64,000 bases of DNA, from positions 1 through 64,000 of the forward strand of contig JAFLBQ010000003.1 of NCBI GenBank assembly GCA_017303805.1, given 5' to 3'. Under the pieces are notes generated by a model. It did no database searches, was not told the origin of the DNA, and was given only the letters and a program-made list of their open reading frames with translations. Source of the stretch: Cytophagales bacterium. GTDB lineage: Bacteria; Bacteroidota; Bacteroidia; Cytophagales; Cyclobacteriaceae. Of the stretch, positions 34,930 through 42,644 are shown piece after piece (within the stretch, counting starts at the first letter, position 1; each line of letters opens with the position of its first letter). A program made the translations under genes and the position numbers.

Positions 34930-36333
34930 TTAGTCAGGTTTTATGATCCTTTTGAAAGTGACTAACTCATCGAACTGAAATGCCAACACATACACGCCAC
35001 TGCTTTTTAAAATATCCGAAACATCAACCGATACGGAGTGGGAACCCGGCCCTTGTTGTTCATCTAATAAAGAGGTAAGCTGCCTGCCCGATAAATCTTC
35101 GAGTACCACCTTTACGCGCGCATCACGCGGCAACACATACGAAAGTTGCAAATCTTTTACTACCGGGTTCGGGAATACGCTCACTTCATATTTCAATAGT
35201 TCAGTTTGCACTTTTACACCTGTTACCGGAGCTTCGGCTGTAACCGTCCACTCTATAACATAGGCGTGGCTGGTGGTGTGTGTGGCACTTCTGGATAGCG
35301 CGGTATTATCGGTGAGGGTGGCCGTTATAATTGCTTGCGCTGTTGTAAACGATGCTACCGGCACGGTAACTGCGTCTTGATTGGTTGCCAATACCGCCCC
35401 GTCTTTCTTCCAGATTACCGACATGGTGTTGGGCTCTGGTTTAATATAGTTTACCGAAAACTGAAGGGGCTCGTTAGCAAGTGCTACCACCGGTAGGCGA
35501 GGACTGTACTCATCTATCGGATTAACAAGTGTATGAATTCGCTCTACAAAGGTTTCATTGCATACGTCACAAAACGGTACATTCAGGTAGCGCATCTTGC
35601 AATTTTGATGTGGCCTAAACCAGTTTGAAGCTTCGGCATGCGGATAGACACCTACACCAGCATGACCTACCCAACTGGCCCATTTCACCAGCGAGGGATT
35701 ATTCTGTTGTGTAAGATTGGGGCGCTCAAATGCATACGCACTTCCGGCCCAATATTCATCGGCCAGGCCGGCAAAGGAATGTCCTATTTCATGAATGCTT
35801 ACCTCGTTGGCATTTGAATGTGTTGAGGAAGCAGCCACACTGCCACCCGAGCCTCCGTAAAACGGTGAGTTTACTAACACAAACGCCTGGTCGAAAAGTG
35901 GAAAATTGTTTGCCAACGTAACGGCAATCGTACCGGCTTTAGTTGGTACCAGCAAGCGGTGGATATTGCCATAGTCGAAAGTAGATCCAAAATAATTGTC
36001 CACATCCTGCTGTGGAACTGGCGCACAATCGCTATCGCTACTCGTGCGGGGGTGTTTGGCGCCAGACTGATTTGAAGGAACTTTTATTGCAAATGCATTG
36101 AAGTAGTTCCGATAGTGTTTAAAAGGTACCTGGCTAAACATATCGGTTAGCAACCGGTTAACATCCGTAATGTAGGTGTTCATCTCATGAGCCTGGTAAC
36201 CATCGCTTAAAAAAACCAGATTTATGCGTCTTCTTATGTCACCCGTTTTTAGTAATGTATCAACCGGAAAGATTTGGCCATGTACGCAGACCAGTGTAAG
36301 AACAAAAAAAAGGGTAAGGCTTATTCTACTCAT
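34930..36333 (-). CDS. Secreted M64-family metallopeptidase with T9SS sorting domain
   Basis: This 467-aa precursor has a signal peptide (LTLFFVLTLVCVHG). The peptidase core carries the zinc motif H181-E-I-G-H185 within HEIGHSFAGLADEYW, typical of M64 (IgA-peptidase-like) enzymes. A second, Ig-like stretch (residues ~280-370) precedes a C-terminal T9SS type A domain (VSVFPNPVVKDLQLSY to VYVLAFQF and a final KRIIKP), so it is exported through the type IX system and likely attached to the surface or released. Its ATG overlaps the stop of the lipoprotein gene upstream (ATGA). Confidence 0.93.
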   Translation of the reverse strand: MSRISLTLFFVLTLVCVHGQIFPVDTLLKTGDIRRRINLVFLSDGYQAHEMNTYITDVNRLLTDMFSQVPFKHYRNYFNAFAIKVPSNQSGAKHPRTSSDSDCAPVPQQDVDNYFGSTFDYGNIHRLLVPTKAGTIAVTLANNFPLFDQAFVLVNSPFYGGSGGSVAASSTHSNANEVSIHEIGHSFAGLADEYWAGSAYAFERPNLTQQNNPSLVKWASWVGHAGVGVYPHAEASNWFRPHQNCKMRYLNVPFCDVCNETFVERIHTLVNPIDEYSPRLPVVALANEPLQFSVNYIKPEPNTMSVIWKKDGAVLATNQDAVTVPVASFTTAQAIITATLTDNTALSRSATHTTSHAYVIEWTVTAEAPVTGVKVQTELLKYEVSVFPNPVVKDLQLSYVLPRDARVKVVLEDLSGRQLTSLLDEQQGPGSHSVSVDVSDILKSSGVYVLAFQFDELVTFKRIIKPD

Positions 36334-36833
36334 GGCTCATTCACATTTACTGAAAGTAATTTCAGTTTATCGGATCCATTAACTTCGTACACTACAAGGT
36401 ACACACAAGTTGGTTCCAGCGCAACGCGAATAAAAAACTCCGCTTCCGGTAGTTCAACCCACCGGGTACTATATTCCTGGTGTTCGTTCAAATACTCCAC
36501 ATTTTTTCGTAACGGGTGCCCGAGGTAATAACCCGTAAGTTCTGTTCCATCCTGATTTAATTGAACAACCTGAAGCCGGTTGGTAGCCGTACTGGTTTCG
36601 GGATCAGATTTATGGGTACCTTTTACAAGGTGCTTTGCCATTAAGGTAAGTACCGTGGCGTTGCTATCGTGTGCTATTTTAAAGGTGGCGAACAACAGGC
36701 GCGCAACCGCAGGCACCGGGGTTGTTGGCGGTGGTTCGGCATAGGGCGCGTGCACTACCGGTTTACACGAAACTAGAATGCAGTTGAACACTACCAACCT
36801 ACATATCAACCTAAAGTTGCTCACACTACTCAC
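36330..36833 (-). CDS. Small lipoprotein coupled to the M64 peptidase
   Basis: A 167-aa protein with an N-terminal hydrophobic segment and a Cys at LVSC (residue ~23) followed by a Pro-rich linker, suggesting a lipoprotein. The body has a beta-rich look (RLLFATFKIAHDSNATVLTLM, YLVVYEVNGSDKLKLLSV). No family recognised. The ATGA overlap with the M64 gene suggests a linked role in export, anchoring or folding. Confidence 0.7.
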   Translation of the reverse strand: MSSVSNFRLICRLVVFNCILVSCKPVVHAPYAEPPPTTPVPAVARLLFATFKIAHDSNATVLTLMAKHLVKGTHKSDPETSTATNRLQVVQLNQDGTELTGYYLGHPLRKNVEYLNEHQEYSTRWVELPEAEFFIRVALEPTCVYLVVYEVNGSDKLKLLSVNVNEP

Positions 36834-36878
36834 TTATAGTTGGGTTTGCTGCATTTAAATTTTTTAAAGCGGGCCCGC

Positions 36879-37484
36879 TTATTTCTTTAACCGATAGTGG
36901 CCAATAATTTTATATTGAAACAGGATATCTTCTGCCACCTGACCATCGCCAATGTTATGAACAATAAGCAGCCGTTGTGAATTTTCGGCTTTCTGGTTTA
37001 CCACAATGCCAATGTGTAAAATGCCGCGGCCCAGGTTCCAGCAAACTACATCTCCGGGTTTATAGTTGGTTGCGTTATCAGCTATCGAAAGTGCACTGCC
37101 TTGCCGCTCGAAAAACTTCATCAGATTAGGTACCCTGCGATGGTCGATGTTGGTATCGGTTTTCTTTAAACCCCAATGGTTGGGGTAGGCATCAAAATTT
37201 GCCTGCATATCTTCATGCACTTCCTGTTGCAAATCTACACCCACTTTGCGGTAGGCACGCACTACCACATCAGTACAAACTCCGCGGTCGGCCGGCACAT
37301 CACCATTCGGATAATCAATTTTAAAGTACTGCGGATCGTAAGAAACTTTTTGAGCAGTTAGCGAAAGTGCAGCCTTCGAAAGTTCTTGAAAGAAGTCCTT
37401 TTGTGCCTGCGCTTTTGCCTCGTTAGTAAAGGTGAATGCAACCGTGGACAAGGCCATCCAGATAACTACCAACGCATCTTTCAT
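36879..37484 (-). CDS. Secreted DUF1287-family protein (possible cell-wall amidase-like fold)
   Basis: A 201-aa precursor. After the signal peptide, the DUF1287 core is visible: YPNGDVPADRGVCTDVVVRAYR with a conserved Cys, IDHRRVPNLMKFF, PGDVVCWNLGRG and LHIGIVVN with a conserved His. Cys-His arrangement and size fit an NlpC/P60-like papain fold, suggesting a cell-wall peptidase; that is inference. Its first 27 residues share two blocks in the same order and frame with the 5' end of the gene at 38930-39361, as if that 5' end had been copied with a deletion. Confidence 0.88.
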   Translation of the reverse strand: MKDALVVIWMALSTVAFTFTNEAKAQAQKDFFQELSKAALSLTAQKVSYDPQYFKIDYPNGDVPADRGVCTDVVVRAYRKVGVDLQQEVHEDMQANFDAYPNHWGLKKTDTNIDHRRVPNLMKFFERQGSALSIADNATNYKPGDVVCWNLGRGILHIGIVVNQKAENSQRLLIVHNIGDGQVAEDILFQYKIIGHYRLKK

Positions 37485-37776
37485 GAGTTTACAATTTTTG
37501 TTGCAGCTTACATGGAGTGACCAGTATCAGCATAGGAGTAGAAACTGATAGTGAATTTAATGAAAATTCCCAGGGACAAATTTTCTTGAGTTAACTCCGC
37601 TATCAGGTTTACCGAATAGGAGGAATACTACACAGCGGATTTAAATACGACCATTAAAATTAACTTCATCTAAATATAGCCAACTGCCAGAAATTGGCCA
37701 TAAAAAGAGGTTTTGCGGAGATTAACCTACTTATTCTCCGCAAATTATGCGGAGAATAAGTACATTTGTGGTTGTT
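37485..37776. other. Divergent intergenic region between the DUF1287 gene and the Fic gene
   Basis: The right half holds the four-copy operator array and the -7 box of the Fic gene. The left half (37485-37700) shows nothing I can assign. Confidence 0.5.
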
Positions 37777-37789
37777 ATGCGGAGAATAC
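37714..37789. promoter_or_regulatory. Four-copy operator array at the Fic promoter
   Basis: TGCGGAGAATAA or a one-mismatch variant occurs four times: 37714-37725 (plus, one change), 37731-37742 (minus, exact), 37748-37759 (plus, exact) and 37778-37789 (plus, one change, overlapping the start codon). The second and third form a perfect 12-bp inverted repeat. The first three are spaced 17 bp apart centre to centre; the fourth is 30 bp further. The -7 box lies between copies three and four. This is a strong binding-site array, probably for the winged-helix end of the Fic protein itself. Confidence 0.8.
37761..37768 (+). promoter_or_regulatory. -7 box of the Fic gene
   Basis: TACATTTG matches TAnnTTTG and ends eight bases before the ATG at 37777. 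This makes the 37747 ATG impossible as a start, since it would lie upstream of the promoter. Confidence 0.6.
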
Positions 37790-38895
37790 GTTACATCCAC
37801 GAACTCGGCCAATGGCCCGATTTTACATGGGATCAGACCGTGGTAAATGATCTACTGGCGCAAACCCGCTACCTGCAAGGAAAAGTGCTGGGCCGCATGG
37901 AATCGCTGGGGTTTAACCTGCAAGCCGATGCTTCCTTACTGGCGCTTACCCACGAAATAGTAAAGTCAAGCGAGATAGAAGGTGAAATGTTGCCACAAGA
38001 TCAGGTACGCTCGTCTCTTGCACGAAAATTAGGACTTGACGTTGCGGGATTAGTTGCCTCTAACCGTAACATAGATGGAATAGTGGAATTGATGTTAGAT
38101 GCTACACAAAACTTCAAGCAGCCGCTTACTGCCGAAAGACTTTTCCATTGGCATAGAAATTTATTTCCAGATGGGTTTAGTGGCGCTTATAGAATAAATA
38201 CCGGAAACTGGCGCACAGATGAAACCGGCCCGATGCAGGTTGTGTCTGGGCCAATGGGCAAAGAACGCATTCACTTTGAAGCGCCAGCTGCCAACCGGTT
38301 AGCAACCGAGATGGAAAAATTTCTGTTGTGGTTCAATTCAGATTCATCCATGGATTTACTGTTGAAATCTGCTGTTGCTCATTTCTGGTTTATAACGATA
38401 CATCCGTTTGATGATGGCAACGGAAGAATAGCGCGCGCTTTATCCGATATGCTGTTAGCGCGTTCTGATAATAGTACAAAACGCTTTTATAGTCTTTCCG
38501 CCCAAATCCGAAAAGAAAGAAATGAGTATTACAATCACTTAGAAAAATCTCAAAATGGTGATCTGAACATAACCCAATGGATAAGTTGGTATTTAACATG
38601 CCTTTCGCATTCACTGGAATCAACCACGCAGGAATTTAATAATGTACTTGCTAAGGCAACTTTTTGGGAAAAAAATAAAACCACCGCACTTAACGCGCGC
38701 CAGAAAATAATGCTCAACAAACTGTTAGACGGATTTGAAGGAAAACTGAACACCAGCAAGTGGGCCAAGATTACCAAAACATCGCAAGACACCGCGATGC
38801 GCGATATACATGCGTTGATGGTGCTTGGGATATTAGAGAAAGAAAATGCAGGAGGCAGAAGTACGCATTATACATTAAGATTAACAACCACCTGA
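37777..38895 (+). CDS. Fic-domain AMP-transferase with DUF4172 and winged-helix C-terminus
   Basis: Starting at 37777 because the -7 box lies just upstream, the 372-aa protein has an N-terminal DUF4172-like part (RIRYIHELGQWPDFTW), the inhibitory motif S-x3-E-G within VKSSEIEGEML, the Fic core with the active-site loop HPFDDGNGRIAR, and a C-terminal winged-helix domain (KITKTSQDTAMRDIHALMVLGIL). The catalytic His and the autoinhibitory Glu are both kept, so it should be an active, self-restrained AMP-transferase acting on a protein target. It probably regulates itself through the operator array. No separate antitoxin gene is adjacent. Confidence 0.9.
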   Translation: MRRIRYIHELGQWPDFTWDQTVVNDLLAQTRYLQGKVLGRMESLGFNLQADASLLALTHEIVKSSEIEGEMLPQDQVRSSLARKLGLDVAGLVASNRNIDGIVELMLDATQNFKQPLTAERLFHWHRNLFPDGFSGAYRINTGNWRTDETGPMQVVSGPMGKERIHFEAPAANRLATEMEKFLLWFNSDSSMDLLLKSAVAHFWFITIHPFDDGNGRIARALSDMLLARSDNSTKRFYSLSAQIRKERNEYYNHLEKSQNGDLNITQWISWYLTCLSHSLESTTQEFNNVLAKATFWEKNKTTALNARQKIMLNKLLDGFEGKLNTSKWAKITKTSQDTAMRDIHALMVLGILEKENAGGRSTHYTLRLTTT

Positions 38896-38929
38896 AGTAG
38901 GATTTCAGGATTGCAAACTCTTTGCCCGT

Positions 38930-39361
38930 TTACTTAACCAGCACTGCTTCTTCTACAATAAAGTTACCGTGTTCCAGGTCCGAATCGTTCAGTTTCAGTT
39001 TGCCTTTGATGCGAATAAACTGATCCGGTTCGAACTTATTGGTTTTTGTTTTAAAGTAAACTTCTGCAATCGACTCGGGGCCTGCGCCACCACAAAAAAA
39101 ACATTGGCTATAGGGAAACTTAGATAAAATGATGTAGGCATTTCCTTCCACATCAATTGGTAAATAATAACCTTCCAGGTCAATTTCTTTTCCTACCTGC
39201 GCTTTTAGTTCGTTAGTAAAGGTGGGATATAAAAAGTATTCGCCCGCTTTTTCGTTGTACTTCGCATCGAATTTAGTTTTGGCAAACGCCACCCAGCCAT
39301 CGGCCTGAGCAAATGCCAACGCAGGCAAAGCCATCCAAATCACTACCAACGCCTTTTTCAT
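38930..39361 (-). CDS. Small periplasmic protein with CxxC motif (DUF3299-like), metal ABC neighbour
   Basis: A 143-aa precursor with a signal peptide ending AFAQA. The mature part has LEGYYLPIDVEGNAYIILSKF and a paired C87-x2-C90 in SQCFFCGGAGPES, a pattern I associate with DUF3299-like proteins found beside metal-related ABC genes. The Cys pair could bind a metal. It lies 84 bp downstream of the permease gene on the same strand and probably belongs to that operon. Its 5' end is the apparent source of the DUF1287 gene's 5' end. Confidence 0.75.
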   Translation of the reverse strand: MKKALVVIWMALPALAFAQADGWVAFAKTKFDAKYNEKAGEYFLYPTFTNELKAQVGKEIDLEGYYLPIDVEGNAYIILSKFPYSQCFFCGGAGPESIAEVYFKTKTNKFEPDQFIRIKGKLKLNDSDLEHGNFIVEEAVLVK

Positions 39362-39445
39362 AATTCTCTAAATCAAGTTTTTAATTTGTAAACCTACAGC
39401 ACCTATTCTTGCACAATGCTAACTATATGCGGATTCTTTCCCAAA

Positions 39446-40681
39446 TCAGTTTCCGGCAAGCACGTTATGAATATCTGTGCGATAAGCTTGCCACGAAGGA
39501 ATAACAGAACAAATAATCCCTAACACAAGGCTGCCTGCCAACAAGAAAAGCTCTTGTTCGTAAAATACCAATGCACTTACGCCTGCGGTTGCACTTTCGG
39601 CTACCAGCATAGTAAACAAATAAATTGCTCCGTGCCCCAGCAGTATGCCTACCAGGCTGCCACACAGGGTTAAGGTAATGCCTTCTACCTGCGTTGCCCA
39701 TAGCAACTTACTGCGGCTGGCGCCCATCGAGCGCATAATGGCCAAATCATACCTGCGTTCCTTTAACGAATTATACAACGCTAAAAAAATACTTAAAGCC
39801 GAAATAAAAATAAGCACGTAGGCAAACCCGGTTAGCGCTTCGATGCCTACTCCTAAAATTGAAAACAACCGGGCCGCTTCAAATGAAGGCGATGCTGCCT
39901 GCATGCTGGTTTGGCTGTTGATGTAGCGCGGCAACTGGATGGCCGCAATGGGGTTTCGGTATTTTATTAAAAGTGAAGTAAGCTCGCGGGTAGAGTCTGA
40001 AGCCAGCACAGTGGGTACCAGTACCGATGCAGTTACCGAATCGGGCTTTGCGGTATCCTCAGCATCGTGCGCATGCACCAACCAAATACTGGATACATTC
40101 GTGAGAATCAGATTATCGAGTACATTAAATGTTGGTTGAAGAATTCCTTTTACGATAAACGGATGCGCTTCGTGCGCATGGCCCGCTTCACTTAAGCCAT
40201 GGGCGCTCACAAATTTATCGCCCAGCTTCAGGCCAAGTTGTTCGGCCACGTTTGCGCCAAGTGTTACTTCCATATCTGTATTCCATAACATACCGCTGGC
40301 TAGTTCTGCATGGTAGAGGGTAGCGTAGGCATGGGTTGTACCAATTATCCGGTAGTTCCGGTAACTATCACCCAACGCCATCGGGATGGCGCTCTTCACC
40401 AAACGATGTTGCGCCAGTTTGTCCGCATCCTGCAGTTTTATATTCCCGGTGGGAAAATCGATATGAAAAACATTGCATAAAATAAGTTGCAACGGACTCC
40501 CCTTGGCACCCACCACCAGATCAATTCCCTTGGTATTGTCGGCAATCTTTTCCTGCACCTGGTTGTTAACCACTAACAAAAGGGTAATCATGGCAATGCC
40601 CAACGACAATAACAAAATATTTAGTAACGTGTTAAGGGGCCGTGCTTTGAGGTATGCAACCACTAATTTAAAAAGATTCAT
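39446..40681 (-). CDS. FtsX/MacB-type ABC permease with His-rich outer domain
   Basis: A 411-aa membrane protein: one helix at the N-terminus (TLLNILLLSLGIAMITLLL), a large periplasmic domain and three helices at the C-terminus, the FtsX layout. The periplasmic domain carries His clusters (H161, H168, H170, H173 in HGLSEAGHAHEAHPF; H203 and H205 in VHAHDAED), suggesting metal binding. Its start overlaps the ATPase stop (ATGA). With the DUF3299-like protein this suggests a zinc or copper handling exporter or importer; the metal role is inference. Confidence 0.88.
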   Translation of the reverse strand: MNLFKLVVAYLKARPLNTLLNILLLSLGIAMITLLLVVNNQVQEKIADNTKGIDLVVGAKGSPLQLILCNVFHIDFPTGNIKLQDADKLAQHRLVKSAIPMALGDSYRNYRIIGTTHAYATLYHAELASGMLWNTDMEVTLGANVAEQLGLKLGDKFVSAHGLSEAGHAHEAHPFIVKGILQPTFNVLDNLILTNVSSIWLVHAHDAEDTAKPDSVTASVLVPTVLASDSTRELTSLLIKYRNPIAAIQLPRYINSQTSMQAASPSFEAARLFSILGVGIEALTGFAYVLIFISALSIFLALYNSLKERRYDLAIMRSMGASRSKLLWATQVEGITLTLCGSLVGILLGHGAIYLFTMLVAESATAGVSALVFYEQELFLLAGSLVLGIICSVIPSWQAYRTDIHNVLAGN

Positions 40682-41304
40682 AGCTGTATCAGGTTATGAA
40701 TTTTACTTTTTAACCGCTGGTCGTGGGTGGCAATAAGCAGCGAAGCTCCGTTTTGCGCAGCCACCGAAAGCAGCAAGTTGCAAACCCGATCGCAGTTGCT
40801 ATCGTCTAATGCCGAAGTAGGTTCATCGGCCAGAATAACCGAGGGTTTGTTAAGCACGGCCCGCGCAATGGCCACACGTTGCGCCTGACCCAGGCTTAAC
40901 TCCTGAATTCGTTTTTTCTTCTGATCGGCAATACCCAGTTGTGCAAGCACTTCTTCCACCCGATTTTTATCTTGAGCTATCCCCGCAAGGTAGGGCGCCA
41001 GCAACAGGTTTTGTTCTACCGTAAGGGCAGCCAGTAAGTGGTTGCGTTGAAATATAAATCCATAGTGTTTTCCGCGAAAGCGGTCGAGCTCACTTTCGCT
41101 GAGGTTTGTGATAACCGTTCCGTTTACTTCGATGGTACCCTGTTGATTCTTAAGCAACCCACCCAACAAATGAAGTAAGGTAGTTTTACCACTGCCCGAT
41201 TCGCCCAGCAATAAACACGGGCTGCCTTTATCCAGGGCGAGGTCGTGAAAGGAAATTTTTCTTTCCGAGCCGTAAGTGTAGGTTAAAGCATGCGTTCGAA
41301 TCAT
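40678..41304 (-). CDS. LolD/MacB-type ABC transporter ATPase
   Basis: A 208-aa ATP-binding subunit from the ATG at 41304 (an ATG at 41313 is an alternative). Walker A GESGSGKTT, signature LSLGQAQRVAIARAV and Walker B ILADEPTSALDD are intact. It pairs with the His-rich permease (ATGA overlap). First gene of the ABC unit. Confidence 0.93.
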   Translation of the reverse strand: MIRTHALTYTYGSERKISFHDLALDKGSPCLLLGESGSGKTTLLHLLGGLLKNQQGTIEVNGTVITNLSESELDRFRGKHYGFIFQRNHLLAALTVEQNLLLAPYLAGIAQDKNRVEEVLAQLGIADQKKKRIQELSLGQAQRVAIARAVLNKPSVILADEPTSALDDSNCDRVCNLLLSVAAQNGASLLIATHDQRLKSKIHNLIQL

Positions 41305-41404
41305 CAGGCACAACTAATAAGTAGAACAAAAATAAGGTGTTGCCACCAATTGAAGGTTTTTCAAATGGTAATTACCCAGGATAATCCGGCAATTACACAA
41401 GTGG

Positions 41405-42163
41405 CTATTTCCAATCGGCAAATGCAATTTCTTTTAACTCAAATGGCCGCACTTCATTTCCAACACTCACCAGTAACTTTCCTTGCGCATTTACCGAATG
41501 AATTACCCCGGCAAAATGCTCATGCCGGGTTACAAATTCTGATGGCTGGCCCAGGCGGTATAAGTTAGCATGGTAATCAAGCCTAAGCTGGTGCACCTGC
41601 CCGTTGAGTAATTGTACGTACCGGGTTTCCAATAATAGCAACAATGCGTGCAACTCGGTATTGAGATTAAACGCTACCTCCGTTTGTGCCTGTAACGAAG
41701 TTGCGCGCGGGCTTTCAAACACCGTTTGATTTATATTTAGACCCACACCTGCTATTACAAACTGTACCTTGGCCCCAGCCAGCGAGCTCTCTATTAAAAT
41801 ACCGCACACCTTTTTCTCATTAACAAGAATGTCGTTAGGCCACTTAATTTTTACTGCAGGGGTTTTGGTGGCCACATAATCGGCCACTGCCAATGCCACC
41901 ACCTGGGTAAGCACAAATTGCTCATCGGGCCGCACCTTGGGTTTAAGTACTACAGAAAATGTTAGGTTCTTGCCCGGCTCCGATTTCCATACGTTGCCAC
42001 GTTGCCCGCGGCCACTGTATTGATTATCAGTAATTACAACGGTGCCTTCGGCTAAAGAAGCGCGCTGGCTCAGGTCCATCGCCAACGAATTGGTGGAGTG
42101 ACAATCTGGCACAAAAACAAGGTTCTTACCTACGAAAACGGTTCCGGCAGGAATTTTATACAA
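41405..42163 (-). CDS. birA: Biotin--[biotin carboxyl-carrier] ligase
   Basis: A cytoplasmic enzyme that activates biotin with ATP and attaches it to carrier lysines, for example of acetyl-CoA carboxylase. Its 252 aa lack the N-terminal helix-turn-helix of E. coli BirA, so it is a monofunctional ligase and not a repressor. Motifs: STNSLAMDL, the ATP loop SGRGQRGNVW, and KIKWPNDILVNEKKVCGIL. Divergent from rsfS with 54 bp between. Confidence 0.95.
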   Translation of the reverse strand: MYKIPAGTVFVGKNLVFVPDCHSTNSLAMDLSQRASLAEGTVVITDNQYSGRGQRGNVWKSEPGKNLTFSVVLKPKVRPDEQFVLTQVVALAVADYVATKTPAVKIKWPNDILVNEKKVCGILIESSLAGAKVQFVIAGVGLNINQTVFESPRATSLQAQTEVAFNLNTELHALLLLLETRYVQLLNGQVHQLRLDYHANLYRLGQPSEFVTRHEHFAGVIHSVNAQGKLLVSVGNEVRPFELKEIAFADWK

Positions 42164-42175
42164 GGTTATTTTGGT

Positions 42176-42183
42176 TAGCTTTG
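42176..42183 (+). promoter_or_regulatory. -7 box of rsfS
   Basis: TAGCTTTG matches TAnnTTTG, 34 nt before the ATG of rsfS. Confidence 0.45.
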
Positions 42184-42217
42184 CAGATTAGGTTAATCAA
42201 AAAACCGAAAATAGTTA

Positions 42218-42589
42218 ATGCCAAGAAAAAAGAAGGGAGTTGAATCTGAAAAACTGAGCGCCACCATTGTGCACGGAATGCAGGAAAAGAAAGCAACGGA
42301 TATTGTGGTGATGGATTTAAGAAAAGTGAGGAACGCGGTGGCCGACTTCTTTGTGCTTTGCTCGGGCAACAGCGATAAACAACTGGAAGCCATTGCCGAC
42401 TCGGTAGAAGAAGAGGTGTACAAGGCGCTAAAAGAAAACCCCTGGCATGCCGAGGGCAAAAACAATAAAGAGTGGATGATTCTCGACTACATAAGCGTGG
42501 TTACTCATATTTTTAGAAAAGACCGTAGGGAGTTTTACGCCCTGGAAAAACTATGGGGCGATGCCGACATTACCGAAATTGAAGACTGA
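42218..42589 (+). CDS. rsfS: Ribosome silencing factor
   Basis: A 123-aa RsfS/Iojap-family protein. It binds ribosomal protein L14 and blocks joining of the subunits under starvation. Motifs: ADFFVLCSGNSDKQLEAIADSV and WMILDYISVVTHIF, both typical. Full length. Followed after 55 bp by ftsH, an order often kept in Bacteroidota. Confidence 0.96.
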   Translation: MPRKKKGVESEKLSATIVHGMQEKKATDIVVMDLRKVRNAVADFFVLCSGNSDKQLEAIADSVEEEVYKALKENPWHAEGKNNKEWMILDYISVVTHIFRKDRREFYALEKLWGDADITEIED

Positions 42590-42644
42590 TAAGAAGAACC
42601 CTACCCCTGCTCAAGACGTTATTCACAAGTAATTTAAAATTTAA

